DNA of 9,344 bases, taken from positions 1 through 9,344 of the forward strand of contig JABDRH010000361.1 in assembly GCA_013041835.1 (NCBI GenBank), in the 5' to 3' direction. Positions within the stretch are counted from its first letter, which is position 1. Every line of letters starts with the position of its first letter. The notes beneath the pieces were generated by a model. That model saw only the letters and a program-made list of their open reading frames with translations, did not search any database and was not told the DNA's origin. Below, piece by piece: positions 5,972 through 9,344 of the stretch. Made by a program: the position numbers and the translations under genes. The stretch comes from Desulfatitalea sp. (GTDB taxonomy: Bacteria > Desulfobacterota > Desulfobacteria > Desulfobacterales > Desulfosarcinaceae).

Positions 5972-6827
5972 GACTGCCACAAGGGTGGTCAACGACTTGT
6001 ACGAAGCTGCGGAACGCTCCCGAAAGAACGACCGACACTACCTTGGCATGTCCGAGATCGGCACGCCCTGCGACCGGGCGCTGTGGTTTGGGTTTAGAGG
6101 CTTTACTCCCAATCCCATAGAAGGACGGGTGATCATGCTCTTTCGCTTCGGAGACCGCGTGGAAGAAGACCTGATCCAATGGTTCGAGGCAGCCGGCTAT
6201 AAGGTCGATCAGCGCCAGCGCGTTTTTGAAGCCCATGGTGGGCATTTTCGCGGCCACTGGGACGGATGCATCCACGGCATAACCCAACAACCTCACGTGC
6301 TGGAATGCAAAAGCGCCAACAAGAAGAAATTCGAGATGTTCAAAGCCGCCGGCGTACGTAAAATACAGCCGCTCTATTACTGCCAGTGTCAGAGCTACAT
6401 GGGCTATGCGGGCCTTGAACGCGCGCTGGTGGCCATCCAGTGCAAGGACAACTCGGAAATTTATCTTGAGCGCCTCTATTTTAACCGCAGTGATTTTGAA
6501 TACCTGAACCAGCGCGCCAACCGGATCATCACGGCCAACACCTTACCGGGGCAGTCATTTGGAAAAGATTCCTTTGATTGCCAATGGTGCCGTTTCCGAC
6601 TGCAGTGCTGGTATCCAAAGGAGGTCATCGTGTCCAACCAGGTTTGCGGCACATGTTATTACTTTAGCTTTAAAGGCCTTAAAAAATACTGCCGTCATCC
6701 AGACCATGCCTTTGTCATCCAGCAATGGGGGATCGGCTGTCCGGACTGGTACGACATGTTCAATAAGGACCCTCGTAAAACGAGGCCGGAACGGCTACCG
6801 CTCGAGCAATTAAATGAAGATCATTGA
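5943..6827 (+). CDS. Cas4/RecB-like PD-(D/E)XK nuclease with iron-sulfur-type cysteines
   Basis: The 294-residue product has the Cas4/AddB-like exonuclease pattern. An early Cys43 (IGTPCDR) is followed by the catalytic Asp107 in GHWDG, Glu121-Cys-Lys123 (LECKSAN) and a Q-x3-Y motif (Gln148-Tyr152). Three late cysteines, Cys213, Cys216 and Cys222, pair with Cys43 as in 4Fe-4S nucleases. A further cluster, Cys235, Cys238, Cys250 and Cys266, forms a tail that could hold a second metal. No CRISPR genes or repeats are nearby, so this is a phage replication/recombination nuclease and not an adaptation protein. The ATG at 5943 has a GGAGAAG ribosome binding site (5933-5939) and lies 29 bases inside the helicase gene, so the two are coupled. 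Likely activity: ssDNA or end-processing exonuclease working with the helicase. Confidence 0.88.
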   Translation: MALIPTAMDKTATRVVNDLYEAAERSRKNDRHYLGMSEIGTPCDRALWFGFRGFTPNPIEGRVIMLFRFGDRVEEDLIQWFEAAGYKVDQRQRVFEAHGGHFRGHWDGCIHGITQQPHVLECKSANKKKFEMFKAAGVRKIQPLYYCQCQSYMGYAGLERALVAIQCKDNSEIYLERLYFNRSDFEYLNQRANRIITANTLPGQSFGKDSFDCQWCRFRLQCWYPKEVIVSNQVCGTCYYFSFKGLKKYCRHPDHAFVIQQWGIGCPDWYDMFNKDPRKTRPERLPLEQLNEDH

Positions 6828-8880
6828 CGCTGCACTCGAATATCTTGATCGCGGGTTTTCCGTTATCCCGGTCAAGCGGATTGACAAGCGCCCCTATATC
6901 AAATGGGAAGAGTTCCAGCATCGCTTGCCCACTGCAGATGAAATCGAACGCTGGTGGTCACGCTGGCCCGAGGCCAATGTGGCCATCATCTGCGGCGAGG
7001 TGTCCGGCATTTTTTGTGTGGACGCCGACGGTCCTGCCGGCATCCAATGGATGAACACCCACTTGCCCAAGACCGGCGTCTATTCGGTTACCAGCAAGGG
7101 GGTGCACGCTATTTACAAGGTCGGCGCAAACCAGGCCGTCCGCAATGCGGTTCGCCTGGCGCCCGAAGTGGACATCCGCGGCAATGGCGGCTATTTTGTG
7201 GCGCCGCCTTCCCAACATGCATGCGGTCATACCTATCGCTGGCAGTTCATCATGGATGGATGGGATGATCTGGCTGAATACCGACCGCCAGTCACAGGGG
7301 GCAACCTCAACCTTGATCTATCTGCCACCTCCCCGTCGCCAATCAATGCGCCGGTTGCGCAAGGGGCGCGCAACAGCACGCTTGCACAGCTGGCCGGCAA
7401 ATGGATCGGGGCCGGTCTCGATGAGGCCGAGATCGAGGCTCTGGCGCGCAATTGGAATGAAAACAACGCTCCTCCTTTGGGGGAAAAAGAGCTGTTGCGA
7501 ACACTGGCATCGATCCACAAGACTCATCTTCGCAACCATCCACCTATTGAGGTCAACACCTTACTACAACCGGAATGCAGCGGTCAGACCGACAATGAGA
7601 TTCCCTGCGAAATATTACAGCCCGGCGGTGTTCTCCAGGGGCTCATTGATTATATCGAGGTCAATTCTACTGTATCGGTGCCGTTTTTCAGTTTGGCCGC
7701 GGCTGTGACTCTTTTGGGCAATGTCGCCGGCCAGAAGATACAAACCGAGACCGGATTGCGTACCAATATCTACTCCATCGCCTTGGGATATTCCGGTGCA
7801 GGAAAAAATGCGCCATTTTCAGGCCTTCCCCAACTACTGGCCAGGACCGGGGCCTCCTTGACATTGGGTCCCACGGAATTGACCTCGTCCACGGCCATTC
7901 TCAAGTGGCTCTCAATCGATTCACAGCGGGTAGCCCTGATGATGCTCGACGAAATCGGGCTGGTGCTAAAGGGCCTTAAAAACCCCAACTCAGCCGCCAG
8001 TGATATACCGCGTCTTTTGATCAAGCTGTTTTCATCCACCGACCGGCCCGAGATAAAAAGTTATGCCAGCGGCGATGCCATCAAAGTGCCGTGGCACCAT
8101 CTGTCCTTTTACGGCGCATCTACACCCGAACGTTTCTGGGAATCTCTATCTCCAGGGGAGGTGGCCGACGGCTTTCTGGCCAGGGTTCTGATTTGGGAGA
8201 GCCGCCACGACGCCCCCATGCCGAAAGCCGTCATTTCGTTTCAGACCTCGCCGGCGCTTGAAAAGCAATTGAGCGATATTTTCAACATCCAGATCCAGCG
8301 CAATCCCAATCAAGGCAACTTGGAAGCAGCACCGATGCCTAAAATTATCCCCAGGACTCAAGAGGCCCAGGAACTGTTCTTCACCTGGGCCAAAAAATAT
8401 CATGATCTGAAAAACACCCATAAAAGCGATACCGAAGGGATTTCTTCCATCTATGGCAGAGCTGCCGAACACGCCGCCAAGCTGGCGCTGGTGCACAGCC
8501 TGTCAATGCACGGCACCGGATTGAAACGTGTTGAACCCCCTTCGATCAAGTGGGCGTGTAAAACCCTCGACTATTTGATCGCCAACCTCGTAGGGCAGAT
8601 CAAAGAAAATATCGCCGAAAATGACACCTCCAGATGGAAGCAACGCATCATCAAGGGCATCCGCAGCATCGTCCAAAAGAAAAAGGATGGGGCAACCCTG
8701 CGCGATATCCAACGTGGCCCCTGCCAGGGATTGTTGTCAAAGGAGATCAAAGCAATTTTGGATTCATTGATCATTGGCGAACAGCTGCTAGCAGTAGAAG
8801 AAAAAGATTCAAAAAACAGAATGACCGTCAAATACTTTGTGGCCAAAGATGTGTCATATGACACATCGGATGGAAGATAA
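6814..8880 (+). CDS. Bifunctional primase-polymerase fused to DUF3987-type ATPase/helicase
   Basis: The 688-residue product begins with an AEP-type Prim-Pol domain (about 1-155). Asp70 and Asp72 lie in FCVDADG, Ser94 and His98 in SKGVHAIY, and Asp120 in VDIRGNGGYFVAPPS, which are the metal- and nucleotide-binding motifs. A helical primase C-terminal-like linker follows (about 185-245). A DUF3987-like P-loop domain is next, with GYSGAGKN at 325-332 and Walker B MMLDEIG with Asp379-Glu380. The C-terminal 80 residues (from about RWKQRIIKGIRSIVQ) look like a winged helix. The enzyme should synthesise primers and could unwind or load at an origin. The start overlaps the nuclease gene by 14 bases and lacks a clear ribosome binding site, so it is probably translated by coupling. 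The P-loop ends in Asn instead of Ser/Thr. The last codons overlap a 20-bp palindrome of the downstream repeat cluster. Confidence 0.92.
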   Translation: MKIIDAALEYLDRGFSVIPVKRIDKRPYIKWEEFQHRLPTADEIERWWSRWPEANVAIICGEVSGIFCVDADGPAGIQWMNTHLPKTGVYSVTSKGVHAIYKVGANQAVRNAVRLAPEVDIRGNGGYFVAPPSQHACGHTYRWQFIMDGWDDLAEYRPPVTGGNLNLDLSATSPSPINAPVAQGARNSTLAQLAGKWIGAGLDEAEIEALARNWNENNAPPLGEKELLRTLASIHKTHLRNHPPIEVNTLLQPECSGQTDNEIPCEILQPGGVLQGLIDYIEVNSTVSVPFFSLAAAVTLLGNVAGQKIQTETGLRTNIYSIALGYSGAGKNAPFSGLPQLLARTGASLTLGPTELTSSTAILKWLSIDSQRVALMMLDEIGLVLKGLKNPNSAASDIPRLLIKLFSSTDRPEIKSYASGDAIKVPWHHLSFYGASTPERFWESLSPGEVADGFLARVLIWESRHDAPMPKAVISFQTSPALEKQLSDIFNIQIQRNPNQGNLEAAPMPKIIPRTQEAQELFFTWAKKYHDLKNTHKSDTEGISSIYGRAAEHAAKLALVHSLSMHGTGLKRVEPPSIKWACKTLDYLIANLVGQIKENIAENDTSRWKQRIIKGIRSIVQKKKDGATLRDIQRGPCQGLLSKEIKAILDSLIIGEQLLAVEEKDSKNRMTVKYFVAKDVSYDTSDGR
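8848..8867. repeat. Perfect 20-bp palindrome at the 3' end of the primase gene
   Basis: GATGTGTCATATGACACATC reads identically on both strands. It consists of two ATGTGTCAT 9-mers meeting head to head (8849-8857 on +, 8858-8866 on -) with one extra matching base at each end. It lies inside the last codons of the primase-polymerase gene, encoding DVSYDTS. It is an obvious binding site for a symmetric dimer and the first element of the repeat cluster that follows. Confidence 0.85.
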
Positions 8881-9118
8881 CGCAAATGTGAAGGAATTCA
8901 GGTGGGTTGAATGTGTCATATTCGTCATGTGTCATTTGATAAAAACCCAATGTGTCTGTCATGTCTTGGGGGGCTATAAAAGAGAAAAGGGAGAGATATA
9001 TTCTCTTTCCTATCTATATGACTATGACAGTATATATCTTATTGTATTTTATATTATTGAAGTTATGTCAAAAATTAATTTTTAATGTGTCGTATTGGAG
9101 CTATGACAAATCATGACA
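8849..9118. repeat. Cluster of ATGTGTCAT repeats (iteron-like)
   Basis: Four exact copies of the 9-mer occur: 8849-8857 (+), 8858-8866 (-), 8911-8919 (+) and 8927-8935 (+). Near copies are at 9085-9093 (+, 8/9), 9103-9111 (-, 8/9) and 8950-8958 (+, 7/9). Partial TGTCA/ATGACA cores occur at 8957-8962, 9024-9029, 9065-9070 and 9113-9118. Left-hand copies are mostly on the + strand and right-hand ATGACA cores on the - strand, bracketing an AT-rich stretch. The last cores overlap the start of the VRR-NUC gene, so a bound protein could also repress that gene. Confidence 0.75.
8881..9112. other. AT-rich intergenic region, candidate phage replication origin or operator region
   Basis: This gene-free stretch lies between the primase-polymerase and VRR-NUC genes. 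It contains most of the ATGTGTCAT-type repeats, a 19-base all-purine tract (8978-8996), a very AT-rich segment (about 8997-9086) and the 14-bp palindrome AAAAATTAATTTTT (9070-9083). Repeats beside an easily melted segment, next to a replication initiation gene, are the classic layout of an iteron-type origin. Position also allows a repressor-controlled promoter region; a TATAAA at 8975-8980 is -10-like but lacks a good -35. An 82-codon open frame crossing it (8837-9085) is not credible as a gene. Confidence 0.5.
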
Positions 9119-9344
9119 GTAAAAGTTTCAGAGCACATGGAGCAGGTTCGCTATTTTGCCTGGGTTAAAAAACATCGCCGCATGCACGAGCAACTGCATT
9201 TGGTCTTCGCCATTCCCAACGGCGGCTACCGTCATAAGGCGGTGGCGGCCCGCATGAAAGCTGAAGGGGTTGAACCGGGCATCCCCGATATTTTTGTCTC
9301 TGTTCCGAAAAACGGCTTGTGCGGCTTGTACATCGAAATGAAAT
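9113..9344 (+). CDS. VRR-NUC domain nuclease (3' partial)
   Basis: The 77 visible residues are typical of the stand-alone VRR-NUC (PD-(D/E)XK) nucleases of phages. The strand-plus-motif FAIPNGGYR is at 32-40, the helix to KAEGVEPGIPDIF at 49-61 carries the catalytic Asp59, and GLYIEMK at 71-77 carries Glu75-x-Lys77. The frame continues past the right edge; these proteins are usually about 90-130 residues, so only a short C-terminal part is missing. A stop at 9104-9106 in this frame rules out an upstream start. The ATG at 9113 has GGAG (9097-9100) at a long 12-base spacing, and the ATG at 9137 is an alternative. Likely role: structure-specific or junction nuclease during phage DNA replication or packaging. 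The start overlaps a repeat core. Confidence 0.88.
   Translation, partial: MTVKVSEHMEQVRYFAWVKKHRRMHEQLHLVFAIPNGGYRHKAVAARMKAEGVEPGIPDIFVSVPKNGLCGLYIEMK

Noticed and set aside
5943..6827. CRISPR adaptation locus suggested by the Cas4-like nuclease
   Set aside because: No cas1/cas2 or repeat-spacer array is visible, and the gene is embedded in a phage replication operon.
8837..9085. 82-codon open frame crossing the repeat cluster
   Set aside because: It overlaps the end of the primase gene in another frame, has no ribosome binding site, and its composition follows the AT-rich repeats.

Overview
The window looks like the early/replication region of a tailed-phage or prophage-type element from a Gram-negative bacterium, possibly a deltaproteobacterial (Desulfobacterota-like) host. 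The phage assignment rests on gene content and order: RecA-like ATPase, DUF669, superfamily 2 helicase, Cas4-like nuclease, primase-polymerase and VRR-NUC. The host guess rests only on overall sequence flavour and is weak. Every supported gene lies on the + strand. No tRNA, rRNA, CRISPR array, insertion sequence, integrase or structural gene was seen.

Layout. Positions 1-881 hold the 3' part of a putative regulator with a Cys/His knuckle and a C-terminal helix-turn-helix; it is open to the left edge. Positions 882-1063 are non-coding and rich in inverted repeats, including one that pairs with the ribosome binding site of the next gene. A small unknown gene (1064-1402) ends at a likely intrinsic terminator. 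A 150-base structured leader then precedes a sigma-70-like factor (1581-2165). Two small unknown genes follow (2270-2614 and 2675-3061).

From 2675 to 8880 the genes form one tight operon with short gaps or overlaps: coiled-coil protein, RecA-like/Sak4-type ATPase, DUF669 putative single-strand-binding protein, DEAH-like helicase with a zinc ribbon, Cas4-like PD-(D/E)XK nuclease with a cysteine cluster, and a 688-residue primase-polymerase fused to a DUF3987-type ATPase. The last 230 non-coding bases (8881-9112) are AT-rich. With the end of the primase gene they carry a cluster of ATGTGTCAT repeats in both orientations, which looks like an iteron origin or a multi-site operator. A VRR-NUC nuclease gene begins at 9113 and runs off the right edge.

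Inferred joint function: DNA replication (primase-polymerase, helicase, candidate origin) with recombination and end processing (RecA-like ATPase, DUF669 protein, two nucleases), under a phage-borne regulator and sigma-like factor. The most novel-looking material is non-coding: the repeat cluster, the two leader structures and a perfect 14-bp hairpin inside the start of the helicase gene.
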